DNA of 35,647 nt from Streptomyces longispororuber (GTDB lineage: Bacteria; Actinomycetota; Actinomycetes; Streptomycetales; Streptomycetaceae), in NCBI RefSeq assembly GCF_024448165.1, contig NZ_JAMOLN010000103.1:1-35647 (forward strand), in the 5' to 3' direction. Positions 22,205 through 30,405 of the stretch are shown here, piece after piece. Position numbers and translations under genes: made by a program. The stretch's first letter is position 1. Every line of letters begins with the position of its first letter. Below the pieces are notes generated by a model that searched no databases, had not been told where the DNA came from, and worked only from the letters and a program-made list of their open reading frames with translations.

Positions 22205-22726
22205 ATGACACAGACAACCGAGAAGGCCGTCCTGGCGGGAGGGTGCTTCTGGGGGATGCAGGACCTGATCCGCAAGCAGCCCGGGGTGGTGTCCACGCGC
22301 GTGGGCTACTCGGGCGGTGACACTCCGAACGCCACGTACCGCAACCACGGCGACCACGCCGAGGCGATCGAGATCGTCTTCGACCCGTCGGTCACCAGCT
22401 ACCGCGACGTCCTGGCGTTCTTCTTCCAGATCCACGACCCGACCACGCGCGACCGCCAGGGCAACGACATCGGGCGCAGCTACCGCTCGGCGATCTACTA
22501 CGCCGACGCGGCGCAGCAGGCCACCGCCGTCGACACCATCGCGGACGTCGAGGCCAGCGGCCTGTGGCCGGGCAAGGTCGTCACCGAGGTGGAGCCGCTC
22601 GGCGACTTCTGGGAGGCCGAGCCCGAGCACCAGGACTACCTGGAGCGCTATCCGAACGGCTACACCTGCCACTTCCCCCGCCCGAACTGGAAGCTGCCCA
22701 AGCGGGCGGTCCCGGCCGCGGAGTGA
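22205..22726 (+). CDS. msrA: Peptide methionine (S)-S-oxide reductase MsrA
   Basis: 173 residues from an ATG with GGGAG seven bases upstream. The catalytic motif GCFWG is at 13-17 (Cys14); GYSGG, NHGDHAEAIEIVFDP and the GRSYRSAIYY stretch follow in the family order, with a C-terminal resolving-Cys candidate in GYTCHFPRP. The protein reduces methionine-S-sulfoxide in oxidised proteins in the cytoplasm, using thioredoxin or mycoredoxin as electron source. It stands alone between two terminators. No SigK-type promoter is seen before it. Confidence 0.96.
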   Translation: MTQTTEKAVLAGGCFWGMQDLIRKQPGVVSTRVGYSGGDTPNATYRNHGDHAEAIEIVFDPSVTSYRDVLAFFFQIHDPTTRDRQGNDIGRSYRSAIYYADAAQQATAVDTIADVEASGLWPGKVVTEVEPLGDFWEAEPEHQDYLERYPNGYTCHFPRPNWKLPKRAVPAAE

Positions 22727-22740
22727 GGTGAGACCTGCGG

Positions 22741-22764
22741 AGCACCGGGACCTGTTCCCGGGCT
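22741..22764 (+). terminator. Hairpin downstream of msrA
   Basis: Stem AGC(A)CCGGGA / TCCCGGGCT with one bulged A and a 5-base loop, 14 bases past the msrA stop. Confidence 0.45.
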
Positions 22765-22779
22765 CCGACGGGTGCGCCG

Positions 22780-22797
22780 ACCGTCCTCAGGGACGGT
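22780..22797 (-). terminator. Hairpin at the end of the LacI gene
   Basis: Seven-base arms ACCGTCC and GGACGGT around TCAG, directly abutting the LacI stop codon at 22798. Confidence 0.45.
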
Positions 22798-23838
22798 TCA
22801 CGTGGACTCCCGCACGATCAGCCGGGGCGGGAAGACCAGCGACGTCGGCTCCGTCCGCTCGCCCGTGATGTGCTCCTGGAGGATGCGGGCCATCGCCGCG
22901 GCCATCTCCTCGACGGGCTGGCGCACGGTGGTCAGCGGCGGAGCGCAGGTGATCGCGACGCTGGAGTCGTCGAAGCCGACGACGGCCACGTCCTGCGGCA
23001 CCCGCCGCCCCCGCTCGCGCAGCACCTGGACGACGCCCTGCGCCATCAGGTCGTTCGCCGCGAACACCGCGTCCAGATCGGGGTGGGCGTCGAGCAGCGA
23101 GGTCATCGCCGCGGCCCCGCTGGCGAGGGTGAACCCGCCCTCGGCCACCGGGATCCGGGCCACTCCGGCCTGCCGCATCGCGTCCCGGAAACCGTCCAGG
23201 CGCTGCTGTCCCGCCGGTACGTCCAGCGGACCCGACACGGTCGCCACCCGGCGGCGGCCGCGGTCCAGCAGGTGCCGGGCCGCCAGCGCGCCGCCCTCCG
23301 CGTGGTCGAGGTCGACGTGGCTGACGGCGGCCGGCTCGGCGGGCCGGGCGAAGCACACGGCGGGCAGCCGCTCCTCGCCGAGCAGACCGGGCAGCGGATC
23401 CTGGGCGTGGGTGGAGACGACGAGCGCGCCGTCCGCCCGGCCCTGCCGCAGATAGTCCAGGACCTCGGTGCGCGCCTCGGGCGACTCGGCGAACATCAGC
23501 ACCGGGTGGATCGACCGCGTGCGGAGATAACCGACGACCCCGCTGACGATCCGGCCGAAGAACGGGTCCGCGAACACCCGCGCCGCGAAGGCGTGCGGCG
23601 CGTCCTCGCTCTCCTCGCCCGCGCCGGACACCACCAGGGCGACCGTCTCCGCCCGCCGCGTGACGAGGGACCGCGCGGCCCGGTTGGGCGTGTAGCCGGT
23701 GCGCCGGATCGCCTCACGCACGGTGTCGCGGATGGCCGGGTCCACGCTGGGCACGTCGTTGATCACCCGGGACACGGTGGCCCGCGAGACCCCCGCCTCG
23801 CGGGCGACGTCCTCCAGCGTCAAGGACTGTCGTTGCAT
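22798..23838 (-). CDS. LacI family transcriptional regulator of the glycosidase cluster
   Basis: 346 residues from the ATG at 23838; the ribosome site is weak. The LacI DNA-binding domain is at 1-60 (LTLEDVAREAGVSRATVSRVIN, then the hinge helix NRAARSLVTRR). The periplasmic-binding-protein-like sugar domain follows (VFADPFFGRIVSGVV, VDLDHAEGGALAARHLLDRGRRRVATVSGP, DAVFAANDLMAQGVVQVL, VAVVGFDDSSVA). The palindrome AGAGCGCTCT with a full half-site GCTCTCTCA lies at 23869-23886, 30 bases upstream, and a perfect copy lies upstream of the DUF1996 gene. It most likely represses its own gene and the cluster at 23884-29320 until an oligosaccharide binds. The core AGCGCT is shared with CebR operators of streptomycetes. 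Confidence 0.93.
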   Translation of the reverse strand: MQRQSLTLEDVAREAGVSRATVSRVINDVPSVDPAIRDTVREAIRRTGYTPNRAARSLVTRRAETVALVVSGAGEESEDAPHAFAARVFADPFFGRIVSGVVGYLRTRSIHPVLMFAESPEARTEVLDYLRQGRADGALVVSTHAQDPLPGLLGEERLPAVCFARPAEPAAVSHVDLDHAEGGALAARHLLDRGRRRVATVSGPLDVPAGQQRLDGFRDAMRQAGVARIPVAEGGFTLASGAAAMTSLLDAHPDLDAVFAANDLMAQGVVQVLRERGRRVPQDVAVVGFDDSSVAITCAPPLTTVRQPVEEMAAAMARILQEHITGERTEPTSLVFPPRLIVREST

Positions 23839-23868
23839 GAACGCAGCCTAACCGTGCCGCCAGTTGGA

Positions 23869-23886
23869 GAGTAGAGCGCTCTCTCA
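23869..23886. promoter_or_regulatory. LacI-family operator in front of the lacI-type gene
   Basis: Central palindrome AGAGCGCTCT, with one complete half-site GCTCTCTCA (23878-23886) identical to the perfect operator at 29416-29433; the other half is degenerate. Its last three bases are the stop codon of the GH3 gene. Probable autoregulation site. Confidence 0.65.
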
Positions 23887-26325
23887 CAGCGGATCTTCCG
23901 GCTGTACGCGGAGTTCGGCGGTCAGCGGCAGATCACCGGCCGAGCGGCCCACGTGCACGGTGAACACGCCGGGCTCGACCGCCCACGCCCGGTCGGCCAC
24001 GCTCCAGTGCCGCAGCGCACGGGCGGGCACCGGCACGGTGACCCGCACCGTCTCACCGGGCGCCGCGGTCACGGCCGCGTATCCGGCCAGCCAGCGCACC
24101 GGACGCTCCACGGCCGAGGCGTCGCGGGACAGGTACACCTGGACGACCTCGCGGCCGGTGCGCCGTCCCCGGTTGCGGACCTGGACCGTCACCGTGAAGT
24201 CGGCGCCGGCGGCGAGGAGCCGGGGCGCGCCGACGTTCTCGTACGACCAGGCGGTGTAGCCCAGCCCGTGGCCGAACCAGTACGCGGGTGTGCGCCCGGC
24301 ACGGAGCCAGGCGCGGTGTCCGACGTGCAGGCCCTCCGCGTAGGTGAGGACGTCGTCGACCGGCCGCGTGGCGCTGACCGGGACGTCCGCCAGGCGTGTG
24401 CCCCAGGTGGTGGGGAGCCGGCCGCCGGGTTCGGTGTCGCCGAGCAGCATCGCGGCCAGGGCGTCGCCGCCCTCCTGGCCCGGCAGCCAGGTGAGCAGCA
24501 CCGCGTTCACCTTCTCGCGCCAGGGCAGTTCGACGGGGCCGCCGGAGTTCACCACGACGACGGTTCTGGGGTTGGCCGCGGCCACCGCCCGGACCAGCGC
24601 GTCCTGGTGGCCGGGCAGCGCCAGGCCGGTGCGGTCGCGGCCCTCCGACTCGTCGCTGTCGGTGGTGCCGACGACGACCACGGCGGCGTCGGCGTGGCGG
24701 GCAGCGGTGACGGCCTCGGCGATCGCCGCCTCGGCCGGAGGCGGGGGCGGGGCGGCGGTCAGGACGGTGGCGCGCCCGGTGCCGGCGGCGAGTTGGCGGC
24801 GTGCGACGACCAGCACGGGGCGACCGGCCGTCAGGTGGGCGGGTGCCGTCGGGCCCGGCGGGTCGACGTGGATGACGGCCGGGTCGTCGGTGCGGCGCGG
24901 GAAGTCGTCGTCGATCAGCACGCGGCCGTCGACGCTGAGCGTCAGCCGGCCGAACCCGGCGACGCCGAAGAGCCACTCCCCTCCGTTCGGCGGGGTGAGC
25001 AGCGTGCTGAGTTCCACGGTGTGGGCGCCGGGCGGCAGCGGAGGTTCGAGCAGCCGTCCGGTGAGGCGGTGCTCGCCGCAGAGTGCGCGCCCCGCCCGGT
25101 CGAGGACGCGCAGCAGCACTCCGGGCTCGCCGGTGCGCGGATCGGCGCAGTGCCGGATGTCCAGCGGTGCGGGCCCGGCCGGCAGGTCGGGGCCGGGGGA
25201 GTGGACGACACGGACCCCGTCGCCGAGCCGGGCCCGGATCGCGTCGAGCGGCGTCACGACCCGGTCGGGGAAGACGCCCGCGCTGCCGCCGCCCTGCACG
25301 CGCGGCCGGTCGGCATGCGCGCCGATGACCGCGAGGGACGTCAACTCGCCCTCGGGCAGCGGGAGTACGCCGTCATTGGCGAGCAGCACCGCGCCCGCGG
25401 ACGCGGCCCGGCGCAGCAGCCGGCGGGCGCGACCGGGGCACGGACGGGCCCGAGGAGGCCGGGGAGCCGGTCCGAGGACGCCGACGCGGCGCGCCAGCAA
25501 CAGCAGTCGGCGGACCTTGTCGTCTAGCGCGGCCTGCGGGACCAGTCCGTCCCGCACGGCCGCGACGAGTTCGTCGTCCCACGGGCCGCCAGGACCCGGC
25601 ATCGCCAGGTCGAGCCCGCCCCGCGCCGTGTCCACGGCGGTACGCAGCGCACCCCAGTCGGAGAGCACCACGCCGTCGAACCCCCACTCGCCCTTGACGA
25701 TGTCGGTGAGCAGCGGACTGGCGGTCATCGAGGCGCCGTTGACGCGGTTGTAGCCGGCCATCACCGCCCGGACGCCCGCGTCGACGGCCACCTCGAACGG
25801 CAGGAGGTACACCTCCCGCAGCGTGCGTTCGTCGACGCGGACGTCCACGGTCAGCCGTCCGGTCTCCGAGTCGTTCGCCACGAGGTGCTTGGCCGTGGCG
25901 GCGACGCCCGCGTGCTGCAGTCCGCGCACGAGCGCCGCCCCGGTCCTGGCGACGAGCTCCGGATCCTCGGCGAAGCACTCGAAGTGCCGGCCTCCCAGCG
26001 GGGAGCGGTGGAGGTTGAGGTTGGGCGCGAGCACCAGGTGCACTCCCTTGCCCCGTGCCTCCCGGGCGAGCAACCGGCCCATCTTCTCGACCAGTTGCTC
26101 GTCCCAGCTCGCCGCGAGCGCCGACGCCGACGGCAGCAGCACCGAGGTGTTCCGCTCGTCCCACGACTCGCCGCGCACCCCCGCCGGCCCGTCCGAGGTC
26201 ACCACCTCGCGCAGGCCGACGGCCGGTTCGGCGCGGGTGCGCCAGGTCGTCCCGCCGGTGACCAGCCGGACCTTCTGCGCCGTGTCGAGCTTGTCGACCA
26301 GCCGGGCGAGCTCCGCGTCGCTCAT
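23884..26325 (-). CDS. Glycoside hydrolase family 3 protein (beta-glucosidase-like) with PA14 insert
   Basis: 813 residues, ATG at 26325 with GAAGGG-type purine-rich sequence upstream. No signal peptide, so cytoplasmic. Domain 1 (about 1-290) is a GH3 barrel with TSDGPAGVRG, the KH motif AKHLVANDSE (about 146) and the nucleophile Asp223 in GVVLSDWGAL. Domain 2 follows (GAVLLANDGVLPLP through PGQEGGDALAAMLLGD, with WGTRLADVPVSA). Between the halves of domain 2, residues 385-510 form a PA14-like insert (WLFGVAGFGRLTLSVDGRVLIDDDF) as in enzymes that select larger glucosides. A fibronectin-III-like domain ends the protein (VTVQVRNRGRRTGREVVQVYLS). It should hydrolyse beta-linked oligosaccharides taken up from outside. 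Downstream of the secreted enzyme by 31 bases, probably the same operon. Confidence 0.93.
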   Translation of the reverse strand: MSDAELARLVDKLDTAQKVRLVTGGTTWRTRAEPAVGLREVVTSDGPAGVRGESWDERNTSVLLPSASALAASWDEQLVEKMGRLLAREARGKGVHLVLAPNLNLHRSPLGGRHFECFAEDPELVARTGAALVRGLQHAGVAATAKHLVANDSETGRLTVDVRVDERTLREVYLLPFEVAVDAGVRAVMAGYNRVNGASMTASPLLTDIVKGEWGFDGVVLSDWGALRTAVDTARGGLDLAMPGPGGPWDDELVAAVRDGLVPQAALDDKVRRLLLLARRVGVLGPAPRPPRARPCPGRARRLLRRAASAGAVLLANDGVLPLPEGELTSLAVIGAHADRPRVQGGGSAGVFPDRVVTPLDAIRARLGDGVRVVHSPGPDLPAGPAPLDIRHCADPRTGEPGVLLRVLDRAGRALCGEHRLTGRLLEPPLPPGAHTVELSTLLTPPNGGEWLFGVAGFGRLTLSVDGRVLIDDDFPRRTDDPAVIHVDPPGPTAPAHLTAGRPVLVVARRQLAAGTGRATVLTAAPPPPPAEAAIAEAVTAARHADAAVVVVGTTDSDESEGRDRTGLALPGHQDALVRAVAAANPRTVVVVNSGGPVELPWREKVNAVLLTWLPGQEGGDALAAMLLGDTEPGGRLPTTWGTRLADVPVSATRPVDDVLTYAEGLHVGHRAWLRAGRTPAYWFGHGLGYTAWSYENVGAPRLLAAGADFTVTVQVRNRGRRTGREVVQVYLSRDASAVERPVRWLAGYAAVTAAPGETVRVTVPVPARALRHWSVADRAWAVEPGVFTVHVGRSAGDLPLTAELRVQPEDPL

Positions 26326-26356
26326 TCCCCCCGCCCTTCCGTTCCTTGATGACCTG

Positions 26357-28117
26357 TTACTGGTAGATGCCGAACTCGTGGAGCGAGTAGCCGTAGCCGG
26401 TGCCGCGGACGGTGCCGGCGACCCGGACGTAGCGGCCGCTGCCGGTCACGTCGAAGTCGTCGATGCCGCCGTTGCCGTCGGTGACCTCGTGGACGGTCCG
26501 CCAGTTCTGGCCGTCGTCGGAGGTCTGCACGGTGTAGGCCTTCGCGTACGAGGTCTCCCAGTCGAGCTGGACGTGCCGGAACGACTGGCGGGAACCGAGG
26601 TCGACCTGGAGCCACTGCGGATCGCTCCAGTCGCTGGCCCAGCGGGTGTCGTGGCTGCCGTCGACGGCCTTGGCCGCCGTGCACGGGCAGCCGCCGTAGT
26701 CGCTGGTCTGCTCGGAGGAGGCGGTGGCGGTCTTGCCGACGGCGATGTTCGTGCCGTCGACCGGTGGCGGCACGACGCGCACGGAGCGGGTCTCCACGCC
26801 CACGTTGCCCTTGCCGTCGGTGACCTTGACGTAGACCTTCCACACCCCTGGCTTGTCCGGGGCGGTGAACCGGAGCTTGCCCGAGCCCTCGTCGGTGAAC
26901 GGGACCGGGACGAGCTGCTTGCTCTGGTCGATGTAGTTGCTGTTGGTCAGGACCTCGTAGGTCAGCGGGTCGCCGTCGGGGTCGGTGGCCTGGGTGGTGA
27001 CGGTGACCGCGCGGCCCGCGGGAACCTTGGAGGGGTCACCGTCGACGGCCATCGAGGAGATGACGGGCGGGGTGTTGTCCCCCGAGGTGTCCGCCCCGTA
27101 GGCCTTCTTCACCGCGTAGTACGACAGTCGCTTCTCGCCCGCGGGCAGCAGGTTGAACCAGATGCCGCCGAAGTCGTACTCGGTGCCGTAGTGGAACATC
27201 GTCGCGCCCAGGGCGACGCCCCGGTGTCCGGTGATGCAGCCCCATGCCTTGGTGTAGCCCTCGGCCTTGGCCCGGTCGGTGGGTTCCTCCGGCACCCCGT
27301 TGGCGTCGTCGGGCACCTCCCACTCCCCGGCGGGTCCCGTCTCGGTGACGATGTACGGCTTGTTGTAACCGCCCTGCTCCCAGGCCGACTTGACGTCACA
27401 CACGGCGTTGTAGGAGTTGACGGCGTACAGGTCGAGGTCGGGGGCGTTCTTCTTGTAGTAGGGCCAGGCGCCGACCCAGGCGTCGGTCGAGGTGACGGGG
27501 TGGTTCGGGTCGACGGCGTGGATCTTCTTGGTGACGTCGTTGACGAAGGTCGTGTAGGCGTCGCGCTGGCGCTCCAGCTCGTCGCCGCTGTAGCAGTTCT
27601 GCAGGCCGAGGACGGACTCGTTGCCGACGTTCCACATCAGGACGCCGGGGTTGTCCTTGTAGGTGTCGACCCACTTCGGGAACTCTTCGAGCATCTGGTT
27701 CTTGTACGCGGTGTCCGTCAGGTAGTTCACGCAGCCACCGCTGCCGGGGCCGCCGCCGGGCTGCAGCCAGAAGCCGGCGATGACCTTGATCCCGTGGGCG
27801 GCGGCGGAGTCGAACAGCGGCTTGCTCGACGCGTCGGTGCCCCAGGTGCGGATCGTGTTGACGCCCATGGACTTCAGATCCGGCAGGTACCGGTCCGCAT
27901 CGGCCACGGACGGGCCCCACGTCAGGCCCTTGACCTGGTACGGGGAGCCGTTGACCTGGAGCTGCCAATTGCCTTGGGAGCCGGTCACCTTCACCACGTC
28001 GCCCGCGGCGTGGGCCTGTTGTGCGGGCAGGGCGAGGAAGCCGGCCGCCAGCGCGCCGGCGGCGAGGGGTGCGGCGAGGCGTCGTGGTCTGCGGTCGACG
28101 GGACGGTTGGGACGCAT
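26357..28117 (-). CDS. Secreted clan GH-A glycosidase with Ig-like and F5/8C (CBM32-like) domains
   Basis: 586 residues, ATG at 28117 with GGAGG seven bases upstream. A signal peptide ends at AHA37. Residues 40-340 form a clan GH-A barrel: VKGLTWGPSVADADRYLPDLKSMGVNTIRTWG, the acid/base Glu167 in WNVGNES, and nucleophile Glu259 in VTETGPAG. The sequence most resembles GH2-barrel, GH5 or GH72-like beta-glucan-acting proteins, and the family cannot be fixed by eye. An Ig/PKD-like domain follows (350-450, PPVISSMAVDGDPSKVPAGRAVTV). The C-terminal discoidin-type module (455-586, NIAVGKTATASSEQ, RWASDWSDPQWLQVDLG) probably binds sugar. It would cut or transfer a beta-glucan chain outside the cell, supplying fragments to the GH3 enzyme. 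Confidence 0.9.
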   Translation of the reverse strand: MRPNRPVDRRPRRLAAPLAAGALAAGFLALPAQQAHAAGDVVKVTGSQGNWQLQVNGSPYQVKGLTWGPSVADADRYLPDLKSMGVNTIRTWGTDASSKPLFDSAAAHGIKVIAGFWLQPGGGPGSGGCVNYLTDTAYKNQMLEEFPKWVDTYKDNPGVLMWNVGNESVLGLQNCYSGDELERQRDAYTTFVNDVTKKIHAVDPNHPVTSTDAWVGAWPYYKKNAPDLDLYAVNSYNAVCDVKSAWEQGGYNKPYIVTETGPAGEWEVPDDANGVPEEPTDRAKAEGYTKAWGCITGHRGVALGATMFHYGTEYDFGGIWFNLLPAGEKRLSYYAVKKAYGADTSGDNTPPVISSMAVDGDPSKVPAGRAVTVTTQATDPDGDPLTYEVLTNSNYIDQSKQLVPVPFTDEGSGKLRFTAPDKPGVWKVYVKVTDGKGNVGVETRSVRVVPPPVDGTNIAVGKTATASSEQTSDYGGCPCTAAKAVDGSHDTRWASDWSDPQWLQVDLGSRQSFRHVQLDWETSYAKAYTVQTSDDGQNWRTVHEVTDGNGGIDDFDVTGSGRYVRVAGTVRGTGYGYSLHEFGIYQ

Positions 28118-28158
28118 GCGGGTGCCTCCAGTGGGGGGCGTGCGGAGGGGAAGGGGGC

Positions 28159-28184
28159 GGGCGGCGGTCGGTGGACCGCCGCCC
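28159..28184. terminator. Hairpin between the DUF1996 gene and the secreted glycosidase gene
   Basis: Perfect 11-base arms GGGCGGCGGTC and GACCGCCGCCC with loop GGTG, about 40 bases after the DUF1996 stop. It may end or attenuate transcription coming from the DUF1996 gene, so the glycosidase gene may be expressed less or from another promoter. Confidence 0.55.
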
Positions 28185-28225
28185 GTGGCGCTGTTCGTCC
28201 GGCGGGGTCAGGCGCGTCAGGCGGG

Positions 28226-29320
28226 TCAGGGCAGTCGGTAGTCCGCGTCGAGGACCGCGCCCTCCTCGGGGTGGTTCTGGTCGTAGCCGCGGGCGTCGCA
28301 CTGCAGCCCGCCCACGAGGCAGTGGTCGACCATCGCCTTGAGCGTCCGGTCGTCCCACGCGTTGAAGAAGTCGTAGTGGAACGAGTAGCTCGGTCCGCTG
28401 GCCAGCCGCAGCCGTGACAGGTCACCGTTGACGGGGAACGCCATCTTGAACTCGACCATCGGCAGTGCGACCGGGTGGCTGGTCGGGCAGACGTTGTCGT
28501 TGGTGCCCTGCTTGACCACCGGATAGGCCATGTGGCTCTTGTGGTCGGGGGTGTCCAGGTACCGGCCGTCCCAGCAACTCGGCGCCTGGAAGCGGATGTT
28601 GACCTGGGTGTCGGGCGTCGTCGGACAGTCCTTGGGGAAGTCGACGTTGAAGTAGCTCGTGCCGCACTCCCAGCCCTCGACGAAACCGGGGTGGTCGCGG
28701 AACTCCTGCGCGCTCTGCATCGGACTGCCGACGACGAACCGCAGCCCCTTGGGGAAGGGCCGCACGCTGGTGTAGTCGGTGACGCCGGCCTTGTAGTAGA
28801 TCGTCTGGGTGCCGACGGGCAGGACGGGCTGGTCCCCGTTCAGCATCGTCGGCATCCAGTAACCGGACTTGTCGCCCGGGGCGAGGCACTTCGTGCCGCC
28901 CGCGTCCAGCGAATCGGTCGTGCTGGCGGCGTCCGTGGTGGTGTTGCCCATGAACGTGTGGTCGTGCGACTTCCCGGCCTGCCCCGGATAGACGATGGGG
29001 TCGTCCGGTTTGGTGTGCGAGACGGAGCACTGCGCCTGGAACTCGTGGAAGTAGCGGTGCGGGGGTTGCTTCGTGGACGGTTCGACGCCGGTGACCGGCG
29101 GGTTCGCCGGAATGTAGCCGTCGCCGTCCGCGTCCTCGGCGGCGGGCACGGTGGACGCTGCCATCGTGTGGCCCTGGTGGGCGGTGGAGTGGGCGGGCTG
29201 CTGCTGTGCCGGGATCTCGGCGGCGCCTGCGGTGAGGGCGGCGCCGCCGAGGCCGAGCGTGGTCGCGACGAGCGCGCCGGATATCAGCAACCCGGAGAGG
29301 ACTTTCGATCTCCGTGCCAT
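28226..29320 (-). CDS. Secreted DUF1996 protein
   Basis: 364 residues from the ATG at 29320 with AGGAGGT about six bases upstream; an upstream GTG at 29434 sits in the operator region and is not used. A signal peptide (about 1-33, LLISGALVATTLGLGG, AGAA) leads to a His/Gln/Ala-rich linker, then DUF1996 (about 85-350). The motif DPIVYPGQAGKSHDHTFMGN at about 107-126 is diagnostic, and HEFQAQC, SGYWMPTML, CWDGRYLDTPDHKSHMAYP and FHYDFFNAWDD follow. Several Cys should form disulfides. Family function is not established; it occurs in actinomycetes and fungi and often sits near carbohydrate-active enzymes. First gene after the operator-controlled promoter at 29442-29471. Confidence 0.93.
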   Translation of the reverse strand: MARRSKVLSGLLISGALVATTLGLGGAALTAGAAEIPAQQQPAHSTAHQGHTMAASTVPAAEDADGDGYIPANPPVTGVEPSTKQPPHRYFHEFQAQCSVSHTKPDDPIVYPGQAGKSHDHTFMGNTTTDAASTTDSLDAGGTKCLAPGDKSGYWMPTMLNGDQPVLPVGTQTIYYKAGVTDYTSVRPFPKGLRFVVGSPMQSAQEFRDHPGFVEGWECGTSYFNVDFPKDCPTTPDTQVNIRFQAPSCWDGRYLDTPDHKSHMAYPVVKQGTNDNVCPTSHPVALPMVEFKMAFPVNGDLSRLRLASGPSYSFHYDFFNAWDDRTLKAMVDHCLVGGLQCDARGYDQNHPEEGAVLDADYRLP

Positions 29321-29415
29321 GGAGACCTCCTGCCGTGTCGGTACGACGTGTGGTGGGGGTTCGGGAGGGGCGACAAGAGGGGCGCCGCCCCGCGGAACAT
29401 GTCGTGCACGGAACC

Positions 29416-29433
29416 TGAGAGAGCGCTCTCTCA
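29416..29433. promoter_or_regulatory. Perfect LacI-family operator of the DUF1996-glycosidase cluster
   Basis: Perfect 18-base palindrome TGAGAGAGCGCTCTCTCA. It lies just downstream of the predicted -10 of the leftward promoter at 29442-29471, about 96 bases before the DUF1996 start, a position for repression. Confidence 0.8.
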
Positions 29434-29441
29434 CGACCGGG

Positions 29442-29471
29442 AGTGTTCTCGCTCCGACGGGACAGTGTCAA
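29442..29471 (-). promoter_or_regulatory. Promoter of the DUF1996-glycosidase cluster
   Basis: Minus strand: -35 TTGACA (29471-29466), 18-base spacer, weak -10 AACACT (29447-29442). Predicted start near 29435, so the operator covers the first transcribed bases. Confidence 0.5.
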
Positions 29472-29724
29472 GACAAGTGAACGCAGTGGATGCAGGGGTC
29501 GAAACGCGCCGCATCCGTGCCCCGGACCGGCCGACGCCCCATCCATCGCCTTTCACCTGGGCGGACTTGGCCCGCCCCGCCGATCGGCCGGAGGATTTCC
29601 CGGACAGCGACCGTCGTTCAGTTCTTGAATATGCGGAGGGTCGCCGGGGCCGCGGCGATGAGTCCCGGAGCGGCATCCGGTCTGTCCTTACGACAGGCGA
29701 CGAGCCGCACCCGAGGAGGGCGCC
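29472..29724. other. Upstream region of the dihydrofolate-reductase-like gene, no gene seen
   Basis: Together with 29321-29471 this makes a 404-base stretch without a gene. The left part holds the leader, operator and promoter above. The right part holds the ribosome site GAGGAGG of the next gene and is otherwise featureless to me. Confidence 0.5.
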
Positions 29725-30303
29725 ATGACCGCCACGTACACCTTCGACATCTTCTCCAGCCTCGACGGCTTCGGTGCCGCCGGCGGCGACTGGACCGGCT
29801 ACTGGGGCAAGCAGGGCCCCGAGCTCCTCGACCACCGCCTCGCCCTGTACGAGGAGGAGCAGCGGATGGTCTTCGGGGCCCACACGTACCGGGCGTTCGC
29901 GCAGATGCTGGCGTCGAGCACCGCGGAGTCCGAGGTGCGGGATCCCTGGGTCACGCGCATGCGGAGCCTGCCGGCGACGGTCGTGTCGACCACGCTGCAG
30001 GCTCCCCTCGACTGGCCGGACGCGAAGGTCGCGCACGGGGACGCCGTGGACGTCGTCGCGCAGCTCAAGAAGGAGTCCGACGTGCCGTTGCGCTCGCACG
30101 GCAGCCTGTCGATGAACCGGGCGCTGATGGCCGCCGGTCTCGTCGACCGCGTCCAGGTGACCCTCTTCCCGGTGATCACCGGCCGGACCGGTCTGGAGCC
30201 GATCTTCCAGGGGGCGGCCGACTTCGACCTCGAACTCCTCGAGCACCACACGCTCGACGGCGACATCCAGGAACTCGTCTACCGGCCCTCCTTGCACGGC
30301 TGA
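29725..30303 (+). CDS. RibD C-terminal/dihydrofolate-reductase-like protein
   Basis: 192 residues, ATG with GAGGAGG five bases upstream. The fold signature of the DHFR-like RibD_C family is present: YTFDIFSSLDGFGA at the start, RMVFGAHTYRAFAQML, LPATVVSTTLQ, VPLRSHGSLSMNRALMAAGLVDRVQVTLFPVITGRTG and a final beta strand LVYRP. These proteins bind NADPH and reduce unknown heterocyclic substrates; most are not true folate or riboflavin enzymes. It stands alone. Confidence 0.9.
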   Translation: MTATYTFDIFSSLDGFGAAGGDWTGYWGKQGPELLDHRLALYEEEQRMVFGAHTYRAFAQMLASSTAESEVRDPWVTRMRSLPATVVSTTLQAPLDWPDAKVAHGDAVDVVAQLKKESDVPLRSHGSLSMNRALMAAGLVDRVQVTLFPVITGRTGLEPIFQGAADFDLELLEHHTLDGDIQELVYRPSLHG

Positions 30304-30405
30304 GCCGGGCACGGGGATCCTTGGCGCTCCGGCGAGGGCGGCGGTGTTCGAAGCGACTGTTCGGATGATCTCCTGTGACGCGCCCCGTGCGGCTAGCAAC
30401 GGTGT

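Noticed and set aside
22205..22726. msrA as a SigK regulon member
   Set aside because: Attractive by theme, but I see no CCAATCC-N16-CGGATT-like pair upstream of it.
25823..28417. Plus-strand open frame of about 860 codons over the GH3 and GH-A genes
   Set aside because: Antisense to two enzymes with catalytic motifs; no motif of its own.
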